A stretch of DNA of 64,000 bases from Tretioscincus oriximinensis (GCA_022410635.1 JAJVDF010000657.1:26902-90901), one strand, 5' to 3'. Positions 1 through 11,770 are shown, numbered from the stretch's first letter. Notes: generated by a model not told the origin, from the sequence alone. Numbers and translations are program-made.

Positions 1-336
1 GCTAGATTCGACCAAATAGAGACTGCAATGAAATTTGGCCGTTTTCATAAAGAGCAAAGAGCTGATAGACTTTGCATATGGGGTGACTTGGCTGTGGAGG
101 ACACGGCTCACTTTTTACTGGAATGCCCAGCCTATTCAGAACTCAGGCAACAGTTCTTAGCCCCTTTGCTGAATCCACACCGGACACTTAACAAAGAGGC
201 CCAAGTCCATGTGCTACTCCAGGGATTGGACAGGTCAACTATTGTTGGAGTTAGCCTATATATTATTAGGGCTTCCAGAAGCAGATCATTGTTTTGGGAG
301 CAAATTTCTAAGGCCCGTNACCCATTACNGATTTAG
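1..336 (+). pseudogene. LINE reverse-transcriptase ORF, C-terminal end (partial at window edge)
   Basis: The frame is open from base 1, so the coding sequence enters from the left and only about 110 C-terminal codons are present. It carries a degenerate zinc-knuckle-like block typical of LINE ORF2 C-termini (EDTAHFLLECPAYSELR; the first cysteine pair is reduced to one Cys). The last part is confused by five N bases between 319 and 352. A related C-terminus lies at 56872-57159 on the minus strand (EDMSHVLLVC), and both elements share the same 3' tail wording. The clade (I/Vingi-like, R4-like or other) cannot be settled by eye. It is a dead retrotransposon fragment, not a host gene. Confidence 0.6.
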
Positions 337-540
337 ATGNTNCTACTCACCNGGCTGAATATACACTGTTTTTAAACGATGTCATTTGATGTCATTCTTT
401 TTACTCTATTTGTATTTTACCCTATTTATATTTATACTGTTTTTAATTGCTGTATTTTATTCTATTTGAAACTTACTTTTTAACTTTTTAACTTTTTTGA
501 TATGGTCAAATGACTAATCAATAAATCTTTGAGATATATC
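1..540 (+). mobile_element. LINE 3' end, family A (unassigned clade)
   Basis: The ORF remnant is followed by an AT-rich 3' UTR rich in TTTTACT/TATTT words and a terminal block GATATGGTC...GACTAATCA...AATAAATC near 500-530. The same terminal wording ends the minus-strand copy at about 56740-56800, which identifies the two as one family. The left end is outside the window. No target duplication can be judged. Confidence 0.6.
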
Positions 541-1259
541 GATATACTCTTTTCTCAAAAACCCAAGGTTCAAATTAGACACTATATCAAAATATCAAAT
601 ATTTTGTTTACAAAACACTCTGCCACTAGGATTAAAACATAATGGGAGGCAGATTTGAACACAAAAGTTACAGACCAGGAATGAAAGTATATTACTGAAA
701 TATACACTGAAGTAATACTTCTAAAATACTTCTATTACTTAATACTAATACTTCTATTACTTAAGTTTTATTTTGCTGGCACAAAACTCATTAGCAGGCT
801 AGAATAAAATTAATAGAATGGTTTGGCCAATGTTGGGAAAGATTAATGTGGAAAAGAATTTCACTGCCCAGACGTGTTTAAAAAGCACCATAATGGTGTG
901 GCTATGTGGGGATTGCCACCACATGTGACTATATAGATCTAAAAGATAGATTTCATACTTTTTCCTATTCTAAAAAAACTCCACCTATCAAAGTGGGGTT
1001 TCCCAAACTTTCCTTGTGGATGACCAATTTCCTTGTGGCTATCCAATAGTGCAGTTCCTACTGGATGGTATGGCCCCTGTACATTCACCATGGCTAAATC
1101 TGAAGGAAAAATTGGTGCACATCTGCATNGGCTTTGTATGTATTTCCCAGTAATTCTCTGGATGTGCACACCAATGGGAGAACAGATGTTTTCCCTGTGC
1201 TGCTGGTCAGCTATTTAGTAATTTTTTGAGAAGGGTCTTAACTTTAGAATAAACCCACA
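541..1259. other. No feature recognised
   Basis: AT-rich sequence with short chance reading frames only. A weak local repetition of CCTTGTGG occurs near 1011-1040, but no coding, repeat or RNA signature can be supported. Confidence 0.5.
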
Positions 1260-1520
1260 ATTTTCTGCAGTTATCTGGAGGCAGCTTCTCATTCATCTTT
1301 TATGGGAATGCCCATTAATACGGAAATACTGGACCTTCATTAATAAGGCTTAAATCATACAACTTTCATAAAATAAAATTTATGATTACTCTTGCAAAAT
1401 TAGTTCTTGTGCAAAATTGGAAAGCAAGCAAGAAATTAATTCAGACTAATTGTTATAATATGCTGAGGCAACAAGCAATTAATGAATATTTAACAGAACA
1501 AAAAAAGGTATGACGGGAAT
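1260..1520 (+). mobile_element. L1 LINE, degenerate ORF2 C-terminus
   Basis: In one frame the sequence reads a typical L1 ORF2 C-terminal block, HLLWECPLIRKYW, preceded by a frameshifted Cys/Trp region. After one stop and a shift it continues with the usual tail of the domain (LVLVQNWKASKKL, then a Gln/Lys-rich end and a stop near 1513). The upstream part of ORF2 is absent, as in 5'-truncated L1 copies. No poly(A) tail or target duplication is obvious. It is one of five distinct L1 3' termini in the window. Confidence 0.55.
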
Positions 1521-1703
1521 GCCAATAAAGAAACTTCTCTTTAACACTTGAAGCCCACTGTCAAATAACCTTGTACTAGCAGAATAATATCATGCTTTTT
1601 GCTTTAATGGATAAATGTAAGTAAACATGTATAAATACTCCCCCAAATATTCAGTAGCTCCCCAAAGTGGTAGGAGCCCCAAACAGTTCACTTCCAGAAG
1701 CTG

Positions 1704-1863
<160 letters not shown>

Positions 1864-3251
1864 ATACAAAGACAGATGTGAACTTGTGTACAGAAAGCTG
1901 CCAAATGAGCATGTTAAAAGAAGCAGGTGTAATTCTGCTTCAGTAGATTGTGCGGATATGAGTGTCCCTTGAATCAGCCACAACTAGATCTGTTCCTTCC
2001 TGCCTTGAACAAGAAAAATGGACCTATCATAGCAAGCTTATGAGATTCTCAGTACAAAGAATATTTCAACTTTAGAAAACCTGTGTCTTGTTTTGTGCCT
2101 TATTGATCAAATGAAGACGATTTATTGGAGACATAGGTGTTTCAAAGAGAAGGAAGATAATCAGATCCTGGGAAGATAATTACCTTTATCTAAGCATTCG
2201 GAAAAGGAAATAAGGTATTACTAAAATATCCTGCCATGCATCACAGACTAGGCGAAGAGTCCATTGCATGTGAGGTGCTGAGTGGAAAAGGCGGAATTGT
2301 GCCCGTTATTAAAAAGCAATTATATACATCATTGACTGCAGATGGTTAATGTAGGACATGGTATTGTCAGTGTTTTATGAATTAGAAAGGGATGTGAAAC
2401 ATAGGCAATCAGTTAAGATTAAGTATTTGCTCTGGGTCATTAAACTGAATCTAAGCAAGTAAGTCAATGCTATTGAAGGTTTACACCTTTCAGGAATGTG
2501 CTATTTGGATAGGTACTACTGGGATGTGGCCTGATATAAGAAGTTTCCAGCACTCATAACTTCTTAGAGACTAGTAACGAAGAAGTGATTTGCTAGATAG
2601 TTTAGAGAAAGAAATGTACAAGAAATAGTACCAGAGTTGTATTTGTGCAAGCATTGAACAGTCAGCTGCAGTTGCATTTTAAACAGCATGATTCAGAACC
2701 AGAGGGATTTCTAAGAAACTGGAATTTATGATTGACAGAATCTGAGAACTGGAACAAAGTTTTAGTGGCTTTGCAGGGCATTCTAAAAACTCAGAAAGAA
2801 GGGTGACTAAAGTGTTCCCATTGTAAAATGCTTTGTGATTTAAGGAAATCAAATACATTTTTTTAACATATTGAATAAACAGCCCTGCCTGGAGATGATT
2901 CGGTTGTGCTATAAAAAAGCTATACCAAAGACCCAACTTCTTAATATTCCACATGGTTTAGTAAATCAACTTTGTGTCCTCTTTGATAGGAATTTAACTT
3001 TTAAATAATGTTTTTTTTCCTACTTTTGTACATAGCCCAGGATGGCTAACAGAGCACAAAAAAATAAACATGACCCTTTTTAAAAAAGCCTTCATGCACT
3101 GAATATTGTGAAATGTAAATCAGCTTTTTTTTACTTTATGAGAGTGCTAAACAGGTAACAGTTTTTGCCTCAGGACTGGGCAGGAGGAAGCAGGACAATA
3201 GTAAGACAAGACCATGACATTCAAAAACTGTGTACAGAACTACTGGTAGGT
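1864..3251. other. No feature recognised
   Basis: About 1.4 kb of AT-rich intergenic sequence. Both strands give only short, low-complexity frames. No repeat family, RNA fold or exon-like block could be supported. Confidence 0.45.
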
Positions 3252-3259
3252 CCCTTAGA

Positions 3260-3834
3260 CCATTGGTTAGAAGTTGCACCTCTAGAGCCATCTGTGGCTC
3301 TTTGGCTGCTTGAGTGTGACTCTGACCTCAGCAGAGGACCCAAGGGGGGCGGGGAGAGGGGATTTCCCCTGTTTTACCTCCCCAAAATGTCCGGAACTGA
3401 TCTTGGTGGTGAGCACCATGTCCTGTCATCCAGACAAGGCTCACAGCCCCAAGAGCAGTTCTGGGCATCAGCAGCAAGCGACTGCCGCCTGTCTTACTCA
3501 CTGCCTGCCTGTGGCTGTGTGCAGGGGCTGCACAGCACCCAGACCGGAAACTGCTGTTGGCGCATGGCACACGGTGTGTGGGCACAGCCACAGGCAGGTG
3601 GCAGTCGCTTGCTGACGATATTCAGAATTGCTCTTGGTGTGCACCGTGTCTGCAAACCTGAAAGGAAAGAAAGAGGGAAAGAANGAAAGCAGGAAACAAA
3701 AAAGAAGGTAAATGAAAAAGTCTTGGGAAGGGGCGGGGCTTGGGATTGGGACATGGCCATGTGGCCCCCAAGTCACCCTGGGAAGGGGGCATGGCCACAA
3801 AATGGCTCTCGAGTCCAAAAGGTTTGCCCACCCC
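3260..3834 (+). mobile_element. Non-autonomous hAT-like DNA transposon, copy 1
   Basis: The unit (575 bp) is repeated in inverted orientation at 4960-5735. Its right end reads, inward on the minus strand, GGGGTGGGCAAACC, a hAT-type terminus. Both ends share an inner inverted block containing AGAGCCAT and GTGGC. Flanking octamers CCCTTAGA (3252-3259) and GTCTTAGA (3835-3842) agree at six of eight positions, as expected of an aged 8-bp hAT target duplication. There is no transposase. The interior is GC-richer than the surroundings and contains overlapping reading frames on both strands (the longest, 233 codons, at 3165-3866 +) that extend past the element ends and resemble no protein, so I treat them as non-coding. 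Interior self-complementarity is visible around the GCAGTCGCTTGCTG words near 3474-3614. Confidence 0.7.
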
Positions 3835-3842
3835 GTCTTAGA

Positions 3843-4446
3843 TTCTGGATACACACATGCTTTTAAACAGTTAAAAAAAGGTTTTAAATAGGACTCATAA
3901 GCAGAAAAGCCTGGTCAGAACTGACTGTTCAAAACAGTCTAAGGACTGTTCGAAGTCACATGCGTGACCTTGGCCTTACACAGAAATTTGAAAGGAGTGG
4001 AAAACAGGCTTTATGAGAATACATTGCAGCATCACAACCGTCATAAATAAACGAAGGTCAGTTTGTCTGTTACTGATGTGGGCTACATAACATCTCCCAG
4101 CACTTCTAGTGTAGCACACACATACTGTAAACAAGAATTTCATGCCCAGTGAGATTATGCTCTCTGGGCAATTTCTGAGAGCACAACTGTCCTTGGTGGA
4201 AAGAATCTTAGATGTGGGAAGCAAATGAGGCTTTTAAACTGTATGAATGTTAATATGTAATATTTATAATATCTTTAATATTTGAAGAGGTTCTAGTAGA
4301 CAGGAAAACTATCCTTATGAACTTACTGCCCTAATAAATTGCATATAGAAGCAGAAAAATCTCAAAGGGTTTAGCCTATGTTTACATCAGAAAGATAAAG
4401 GGAAATGGAAGAAAGAGGTGAAAGGTGGAAAAGGAAAATTTTGCAG
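3843..4446. other. No feature recognised
   Basis: Spacer between two repeats. AT-rich with no supportable reading frame or repeat. Confidence 0.4.
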
Positions 4447-4454
4447 CAGGTTAA

Positions 4455-4510
4455 AGGCCACAGATTTACTAGAACAGGGTCTAGTAGCACCTTAGAAACT
4501 GAAGTCAGGT
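4455..4510 (-). repeat. Short remnant of an interspersed repeat (family R)
   Basis: On the minus strand it reads TTTCTAAGGTGCTACTAGAC. The same phrase occurs, more or less decayed, at 5795-5915 (plus) and 27795-27850 (minus). The family resembles a widespread amniote repeat with the phrases ACGAAAGCTTATG and GACTAACA, recalled from memory; its class is not known to me. Confidence 0.35.
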
Positions 4511-4951
4511 CTGTCCCTAGGCACTTATTCNTTCTTTTTCATCTGAAGACGTTGCTTACTTATTCCAATACACTTGAATATTCTAGAAGAACTTTCTGNT
4601 CAGACTATCTAGCTATAGTGGAATTAACAAGTGGTGTCTAGATGCAGCTTACGTTTGATTCATGTTGCCAACTCTTTTTCTTGTTATTCTCTAAAATATT
4701 ATTAGTCTCCTTTAACTGCAATTCTATTACAGATTAACATAGCTACTTCCTTGAATGCTAACAGAGTTACTGTTATCTTAAANTTTTTTATAGATCACAG
4801 TGGAATGCATGTGACAAAATAAATCATTCCTGCATATTTTCTATGAGTTCAGTTTTCTCAAAGAAGACAGTGGGCGCAGAAAAGTGAGTGACACTTCGGA
4901 GTTCTAATGTCACTTTTTCCTCTTTTTGATAGTTTTGAAGAAATTCATTGC
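4511..4951. other. No feature recognised
   Basis: AT-rich spacer containing three isolated N bases; nothing supportable on either strand. Confidence 0.4.
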
Positions 4952-4959
4952 ATTATCAC

Positions 4960-5735
4960 AGGGGTAGGCAAACCTTTTGGAGTTGAGAGCCATTTTGTGT
5001 CCACGCCCTCTTTTCTGGGTGACTTGGGGGCCACATGGCCATGCATCCTTCCCAAGACACCCCCCTTCCCAATCCCTGTCCCTTCTCAAGCCCCGTCCCT
5101 TCCCAATACTTTTTCATTTACCTAGGCTGACCAGATGACCCCTTTTTGGGGCGGGGGTGCTGAAAACACGCTTTTGGGATGCCTCCTAGTTTTTTCTAAG
5201 GAAAAAAAATTAAAAAACAAAATAATTTTTGAAAAAAANTTTTTGAAAGAATTTTCCTGAGAAAAAACTTGGAGGCACCCCCAAACTTGGTTTTCAACAC
5301 CCCCTAAAAGGGGACATTTGGTCAGCCTAATTTACCTTCTTTTTTCTTTCCTGCTTTCCTTCTCTCTCTTTTTTCTTTCCTTTCAGTTTTGCAGTTCTGG
5401 ACATTGTCAGCAAGCGACTGCCACCTGCCTGACTCAGACGCCTGCCTGTGGCTGTGCCCACGCACTGTGCACCACGCACCAATAGCAGTTTCCGGTCTGG
5501 TGCTGTGCAGCGCCTCTGCACAGCCACAAGCAGTCGCTCGCTGCCGACGCCCAGAACTGCTCTTGGGTGTGTGCGCCTTGTCTGGATGACACAGACATGG
5601 TGCATACCACCAAGATCAGTTTCAGACATTTTGAGGAGGTAGAACAGGGGAAATCTCCCCCCCCACCCCCAGGTTCTTCTGGTGAGGTCAGAGCCACACT
5701 CAAGCGACCAAAGAGCCACAATTTCTGATCTATGG
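4960..5735 (-). mobile_element. Non-autonomous hAT-like DNA transposon, copy 2 (inverted, interrupted)
   Basis: This is the reverse complement of the element at 3260-3834, alignable along its whole length apart from a 207-bp insertion at 5123-5329 and small indels. It starts AGGGGTAGGCAAACC at the plus-strand left end and ends at CTATGG. Flanking octamers ATTATCAC (4952-4959) and ATTATCAG (5736-5743) agree at seven of eight bases, supporting an 8-bp target duplication and therefore the hAT assignment. There is no transposase. Antisense reading frames at 5327-5721 mirror those of copy 1 and are treated as spurious. Confidence 0.75.
5123..5329. mobile_element. Fold-back DNA element nested in the hAT copy (family F)
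   Basis: Inverted termini TAGGCTGACCAGATG and the matching right end TTTGGTCAGCCTA bracket a palindromic interior with long A/T runs. The host hAT sequence ATTTACC is present on both sides (5116-5122 and 5330-5336). The uninterrupted copy at 3260-3834 has this target only once (about 3703-3714, opposite strand), so the insertion and its 7- or 8-bp duplication are confirmed by an empty site. Related copies lie at 51521-51680 and 59210-59607. It encodes nothing. Confidence 0.85.
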
Positions 5736-5794
5736 ATTATCAGATTCCTTTCATTTGATGTATCAAAAACTTGCTCAAATATCTACAAAATATC

Positions 5795-5915
5795 TACGAA
5801 ATGTCTACGAAAGCTTATGCCCCCCACTTTTCTCAAGTTAGTCTCAAAGTGCTGCTAGCTCCTTTGCTGGACTTTCTACTAGACTAACATGGCTATTTCT
5901 CTAAAATTGCTCAAA
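5795..5915 (+). repeat. Remnant of interspersed repeat family R
   Basis: Contains ACGAAAGCTTATG, then AGTTAGTCTCAAAGTGCTGC and ACTAGACTAACATGGCTA, matching the other two remnants in phrase order. Boundaries are approximate. Confidence 0.45.
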
Positions 5916-7583
5916 TATATTACTCCTACCTGATTCAGAGGGAAAGGACTGGGATATCATTTCTTCCATGACTATCTTTTGAATATGGAATTCTGTAAAG
6001 TGCATCTGAATGGGCCTGGTTATATTAAAAAGGGGAATACCAATACAACAATCCAAGCTGGGAGACACAGGGTAAAGCTCAATAAAATATCAAAGCAACT
6101 GTATCCCCCGAGAAAGGCTACCAAACATACAGCATATTGCCTTGTATGTAACAAGACCAAAAATTCTTTAGTGCATAATATAACCAAGACAAACATATAC
6201 AAAATAGATTAATATCGCCTCCAGCTCTATTATATATATGCAATAGTCTTTATTATATTAAAAAGGGGGACAGGAGCTTGAAAAGACAAAGGGTTTGGAA
6301 ATATCAAGGGTAAAAAAAATTCTATTGTCTCTAATTGTTCTGGCCTTGAACATTTAGAAAACATAATATATAGCGATTGTGGTCCATGTCACACTGCAGA
6401 AGATATGCATCACATCAATTTATGCATATAGAGTTTTTCCAAAGAAAGATGCTCAAAGCAATTTCAGTAAGAACCAAAAGACAATACAGTATAATATAAA
6501 AGAAGAACATTATTACAGCATAAATAATAAATATTAACAATATATTACTTAATTGTAGCAGAAAATACAAAACATAAATTACTGGAGACCATAAGAGTCT
6601 TCCTGTGTCTCACTCCTTCAGCTTGGCTGTTGTTAAAATGGGCAGCAGCAGGTCATCTGAGGAGGAACTGGATATTTTCTGGTATTAAATATCCAGCAAG
6701 GTGCTTCTTATAATATTATGACTCATATTGATCCAGATGCAGTGTAGCAGAATTTGGAGCACTTTTGTGACTTAGATATCCCCTACGCATGGGTATACAT
6801 TATAAACTGTCTTTGGCACTGACTGGAAAGACAATATGTGGGCATTTGGAGAGGTCATCTAATGGCTGTTGGGTTGCTACATGATTTGAGATGTTGCAGG
6901 TACCTGAACATTAAGGACAATTAGCCCACATCTTGTACAGGATGATGATTTTATGGATATGGCCTAGAAAAGTATTTCCGAGTTCATTTCCGCTGTGTTT
7001 GTGACCAGACTGCATTTGAATAAACTATTCTGGTTGTTGGGGGGGAAAATAGCATTTATTGAGTTTCAGAAAATGACATTCAAAAGGTCGTCCAAACACA
7101 CATTTGTTTTTTGTTTATGCATATTTGGCATATTTATGCATGTTTGCCATATGGCCTTGTTCTTAAGTACAGAGACAGAAGAATTATCTTGGTTGTGTGA
7201 GTTCAGAATTTCCACACAAGGAATTTTAGCATACAAAAGTCATCCCGTACAGTATCTTGACTCACTGGAAAGTTATGAAATCTCCAGATAGATTTTGTCT
7301 TAGCTTGGAACTTGGCNTCTTGTATTACTTTCCATCTGTACTAGGGAGATAATACTAATGCTACACATAGAAAAGTACTCAGGAAAATGCAGTGACTCCA
7401 TGAAAGATATGGAAGCAATTTCCAGGAAAATTTGGGAGATCTTTGCGATGTGAGCAAGATCTCTCATGAATGAGAGGTAAAGGATTTACCAGAATAGCTG
7501 AAGCTCACTGAATTATTTTTTTAACAACACATTTGAAACATTTCCTGGTATAGACAGTGATCACTGTGTGTTGGTTTCTTCTT
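5916..7583. other. No feature firmly recognised
   Basis: AT-rich stretch. One block near 6380-6440 (plus) could encode CGPCHTAEDMHHINLC, which recalls the family A LINE zinc block, but too little flanking similarity supports it. The remaining frames are short. Confidence 0.35.
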
Positions 7584-7985
7584 CTACTACATAAGAACAT
7601 AAGAACATAAGAAGAGCCATATTGGATCAGGCCACAGCCCATCGAGTCCAGCATTCTGTGTCACACAGAGGCCCACCAGATGCACCTGGGCAGTCCGAAC
7701 AGAGGAAAGCAAAATATGCTGCTCCTGTTCGTGACTCCCTGCAAATGGTATTTCAAGAGTCCTGCCTGTTGCTCCATCCCGGAGGCGACATCCAGACAAC
7801 TATCTTAGTATCCATTTATACCCTTAGTGTCCATAAACCTGTCTAGTCCTGTCTTGAAACTATCCAAGCTGTTAGCTACCACTACCTCTTCAGGAAGTAA
7901 ATTCCACAGGCCGATGACCCTCTGGGTGAAAAAATACTTTCCTTTGTCTGTTCTCACTTTTCTACCCAACAGTTTTAAGGAGTAC
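7584..7985 (-). mobile_element. CR1-like LINE 3' end with TTCTTATG tail
   Basis: The minus strand ends in repeated TTCTTATG units (plus strand ACATAAGA repeats at 7590-7611), the tail style of CR1 LINEs. Upstream on the minus strand are the 3' UTR and the last codons of the ORF2 C-terminus, the same block present in the longer CR1 copy at 20815-22234. The copy is 5'-truncated at about 7985. The reading frames of 70 and 74 codons across it are not genuine genes. Confidence 0.75.
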
Positions 7986-9795
7986 TATGCAGTGCACTAA
8001 ATGGAAAACTTTTTTAAAAGAAAAAGCGGTGACTTTGCTAATTCAAAGACATTTGTATCCCTGCCAAGAATCACACCAGTGTTATCTGTAAGCACATTAA
8101 AATAATAAACATTTGTTGTAAAATAAAAATTTAAAAAACCCTGAGAAATTAGTATATAAGTGCAGTAAAGGCCAAAATATGACTCAGTTTGTGAAACAAA
8201 TTTTATTTTTGGTGGTAAAATGCTCTGTCCTCTTTCCATGTGAACTGGATTGGTAGAATCTTTGGAACTAGCTCCTGCAGTGCTAGGCCTCTTTCTTGTG
8301 GAAATTTCTGGTGCTGCCTGGCTTCAGACTGTATCTTGCTCAGAATTAAACTCTAGCCTGATCCCAGATCAATCACCACTCTGATGACCTATTTAGCAAG
8401 AAGATACCCAGTTGAATTTAATAGGCCCTTGATTCCTTTGTGAAAATACTGAGAAATGAGAGCAACCTCACACCAGAGGGGAAATCATCCCACAAAAATG
8501 CAAAAATGAGCTAATAACGCCCAGTTCCAGCAATTGGTAACACAGAAGGAATTGTTCGCAAACAGCTTCTGGAAGTTCTCATGAGATGTTACTACTGGGT
8601 GAGATGCAGGGTTGTTTGCAACAAGGTTCTTTGCCACCTGGGACAAACATTGACTTTGATGAAGCCTCCCTTCTCCCCAATAGATTGAAATGATAGTGTT
8701 GCCATTTTGGCTCACCTCCTGGGCCATATGCCCTTTGGAGACCTACTTGTGGCCCTTATGAGATGTTCATGTATGGAGCTATTGTAATTGCAATATCTAG
8801 ATCATCTTCAGTGTACAGAATCCACTGCAGTAGTTCTCTTAAATAGTTAGTAGAGGTTAGACTACTTCTGTCTAAGAAGGGGCCAGAGATTGTGTATTGC
8901 CCCATGCTGAACATGTTCTGAACTGAATATATATAAATTATTATATTTATTGTTTTGCACAGAATTGCAGTTTTCTGCCTCCTGTGATTCCTTTTTTAGC
9001 TGACTTCCCCTTTGTTGAGATTTCGTTGCAGTAACCCAATCAGTCAGTAAGGTAACTGTAGTCGTACTAGGTTAGATTGCTTAGAGCAACTGTTTAGAAA
9101 GCATTTTTGTGCATTTAAGAATTTTGTGCATTTTATTCGTAAAGAAATATTTTTTTAAATCCTATCTGATTACACACCATGTTTGTTACATATTGTGTTT
9201 ATGAAAATTAAATTATGATGACAGAATAAATTGCTGTTGATAAAAGGATGGAACTTGTGAGAAAACAAGTTGATAAATATGTGGCTTTAAGGGGGGATTT
9301 GATCAAGAAATGTGATCAAGAAGCAATTTGCATCTACAATATTCTAGTGCAAGCATATTCTTACTGAAGGATGTTGATTCATGCAGATGTACCTGCAGGG
9401 AGCTAAGGAGAGCCTCATAAAAATTATAATGATCTTTTCTAATTTCATCAAATAGAGTAAACTCACTTACACAAAGACATTTTAACTTCCAATTCAGTCT
9501 TTGACTCAGACTATAACTTTAAGAAGCAAAGTCAGATTTCAGACTGTTGGCCAGAGTATTGGGAGAAGGAAGGGAAGAAAAAAGAGAGAGGGCCCCTTTG
9601 GCTGTGTAGCCACTGATGTTCATTAGAATGAAGCCTTGGGATTCTTAATTTTACACCATAATAAACAGAGAAAATCAGACTGAATGCAGTGCATTCAGTT
9701 TTTGCCTATACAAAAGGCATTTGAGATAATCACACTAGTCAAGGTCACAATCGGGCGATATAACCTCACAACGATTTTTTTAAAAAGTGGTAAGT
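7986..9795. other. No feature recognised
   Basis: About 1.8 kb of AT-rich spacer without a supportable repeat, exon or RNA fold on either strand. Confidence 0.4.
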
Positions 9796-9954
9796 CAGAT
9801 GTGATATGCAGAAAAACAGCAGGACAACAGTGCTGAATCTTTAATGAAAGATGAAATTTCAGCAGCAGCTGCAGACTACACCTNCTGAAATTTTCTTTTT
9901 GACAAACCTATTAATGATGCAACTCCGTTGTCCTGCTTTTTTCTGACATCTCTG
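9796..9954. mobile_element. Fold-back MITE or hairpin element
   Basis: Two arms of about 65 bp are imperfect reverse complements: the left arm runs from CAGATGTG to GAAATTTCAG (9796-9862), the right arm from CTGAAATTTTC to GACATCTCTG (9885-9954), sharing the word GCAGGACAAC. A 22-base loop separates them. No coding capacity and no clear target duplication. A miniature inverted-repeat element is likeliest; a structured RNA locus is possible. Confidence 0.6.
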
Positions 9955-10632
9955 TGTAGGAGCAACTGTTTATACACCAGCCCGTCCCACTCCTACACTA
10001 GATGAGAATATAAGGGGAAAATACTGCTATTTCTAAAGTATTTCAGAGCTGCTTTTATCTTACAACCATAAACTAAAAGGAACACCTGGTATGCCTGTTT
10101 TTTTTCAGAGAGTCTTCCTGCTATGTTGATAATTAACAATGCACCAAGCATGTTACCCCACTCAGGGAAATGTTCAGTTCCTTCAGCAACAGGATCCACT
10201 TCTTCTACCTCAAGAATTTGCCCTACTCCAGTTGACAAAGGATGCAGCACGTGTTTCTTCTGTCTCTAATATTATGATACTTAATATTATGATACTATAA
10301 TATTAAGATACTTAAAATNGTCATAATGATAGATTTGATAGAAGTTACTTCCTCAGACCATACCAGCAATTACGCCAATACTGGGGTTGGAAAATTATTA
10401 GAGTCATAAGGCTGTTTACAAAAAAAATGCTTACAGGAATCTTGTGGTAATTACAAGGAAAAGGGATGTTGATCTTTTTGTTTAAAAATACTATTGCAGC
10501 AAAATTAATTTATATTTTCCTGGAATTTTGACAGTTTTTCAGTTTGCCAACCAAACTAATTAGAGTTTTCTAGTGGAAGTTGCCTGATCATGTTCTCAGT
10601 AATTCTCCTGTCAAAATGCGAAAAGATGTGAT
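9955..10632. other. No feature recognised
   Basis: AT-rich spacer with short local repetition of TTAATATTATGATAC at 10260-10310. Nothing else supportable. Confidence 0.4.
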
Positions 10633-10637
10633 ATAAA

Positions 10638-11393
10638 ATAACGGGGGTTCGCTTTCCACGTTATTCGATGCCTTACGGAAATCAAAGGCAGCTTGGTCCG
10701 CAGTAGGTAGACACGTGTAACAGGAATCACACGGGCAACACGACTTGGATCAGGAAGCAGTTTCAGGAGGTCCNTGGGTCATGGAATCCTCCAGAATGCC
10801 CTCGTGTTCAATCTTTTATTGACCCAAATCAGAAGGCGTGTATCAAAGATTATGATGTCAAAGGGGGGCAGGTACAGCACACGTGGGTAAGGGCGGACCC
10901 AGGTTGTGACACCTGTGTGACGTGGTTCTCTCCTCCCCAAGGAGGTGCAGCCTGGTCAGGAAACGCCAAATATGGTATGGTGTTGGTAAACAGGATGGAC
11001 CTCTATAGCCATTGTTTGCCTTAGCCATTATTCTAATTACTGGAACCCAGTGACTCACCCTCAGGAGAAGTAGTCTTAATGGTCCTAAATGGTTTATCTC
11101 CAGGCCACTATCAGGCTGATGGTTTCAGCCCAGGTGCACAGCCTGGTTAAACAAAAATAGTGCCTTTGCCACAATGGGTGCCAATCAATCTATTCAGTCT
11201 GGCAAGGTTTCATGAATAAGATATGCCTTTAGGGCAGGAAGAGAGGATTTGGCCTCTCCTGTTTACTCCTGGGCTGGGTTGACCAGAGAATTTCCCTATA
11301 GGCCTCACTTTGGCTAGCAAGAGTCAATCCTAGTATATTTTATATTATATATATTAATGCCAATTAATATATGTCCCATGGATAACCCCAACA
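10638..11393 (-). mobile_element. Solo LTR-like element, copy 1 (minus)
   Basis: The minus strand starts TGTTGGGGTTA and ends CGAACCCCCGTTAT, about 756 bp, and aligns along its length with the plus-oriented copy at 26724-27470. An AATAAA signal (plus-strand TTTATT at 10815-10820) sits about three quarters of the way along, as in the R region of a retroviral LTR. ATAAA flanks both sides (10633-10637 and 11394-11398), a 5-bp target duplication. No gag, pol or env remains next to it, so it is probably a solo LTR. The terminal bases are not a canonical TG...CA pair, so an ERV versus another LTR class is not decided. Confidence 0.65.
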
Positions 11394-11539
11394 ATAAAGT
11401 GAAGAAAGAAACCAGTTGCCATTTAGTCCTAGTTATTCTCCTTAGACGTTTCCACTCATTTTGACATTTCTAGACTTTTTCTCTGAATAAACAAGGAAAT
11501 GAAATAGGATGTCTGACCAGGATCATCAACACAAAAGAG

Positions 11540-11770
11540 TAGATTTAGATTAGATATCAGAAAAAACTTTCTAACAGTCAGGGTGATAAAGCAGTGGAAC
11601 AATTTGCCACAGGGGGTGGTGAGTCCGCCTTCTCAGGAAGTCTTCAAACAGAGACTGGACAGTCGTCTGTCTAGGGTGATTTAATGAATCCTGCATCGAG
11701 CAGGGGGTTGGACCCGATGACCCTGGAGGTACCTTCCAACTCTATCATTCTATGATTCTATGATTCTATG
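11540..11770 (+). mobile_element. CR1 LINE 3' end with three ATTCTATG tail units
   Basis: The sequence reads the last ORF2 codons (TTTCTAACAGTCAGGGTGAT region), then a 3' UTR with GGGGTTGGACCCGATGACCC and a perfect triplicated ATTCTATG tail at 11747-11770. This is the standard sauropsid CR1 terminus, here 5'-truncated at about 11540. The same terminus occurs in minus orientation at 62336-62668. Confidence 0.9.

Noticed and set aside
3165..3866. 233-codon plus-strand frame, the second longest in the window
   Set aside because: It spans the hAT-like element and both its edges, its inverted copy does not conserve the frame, and no domain is recognisable.
6379..6440. Possible LINE zinc block CGPCHTAEDMHHINLC
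   Set aside because: Only about 16 residues fit and no flanking LINE sequence supports it.
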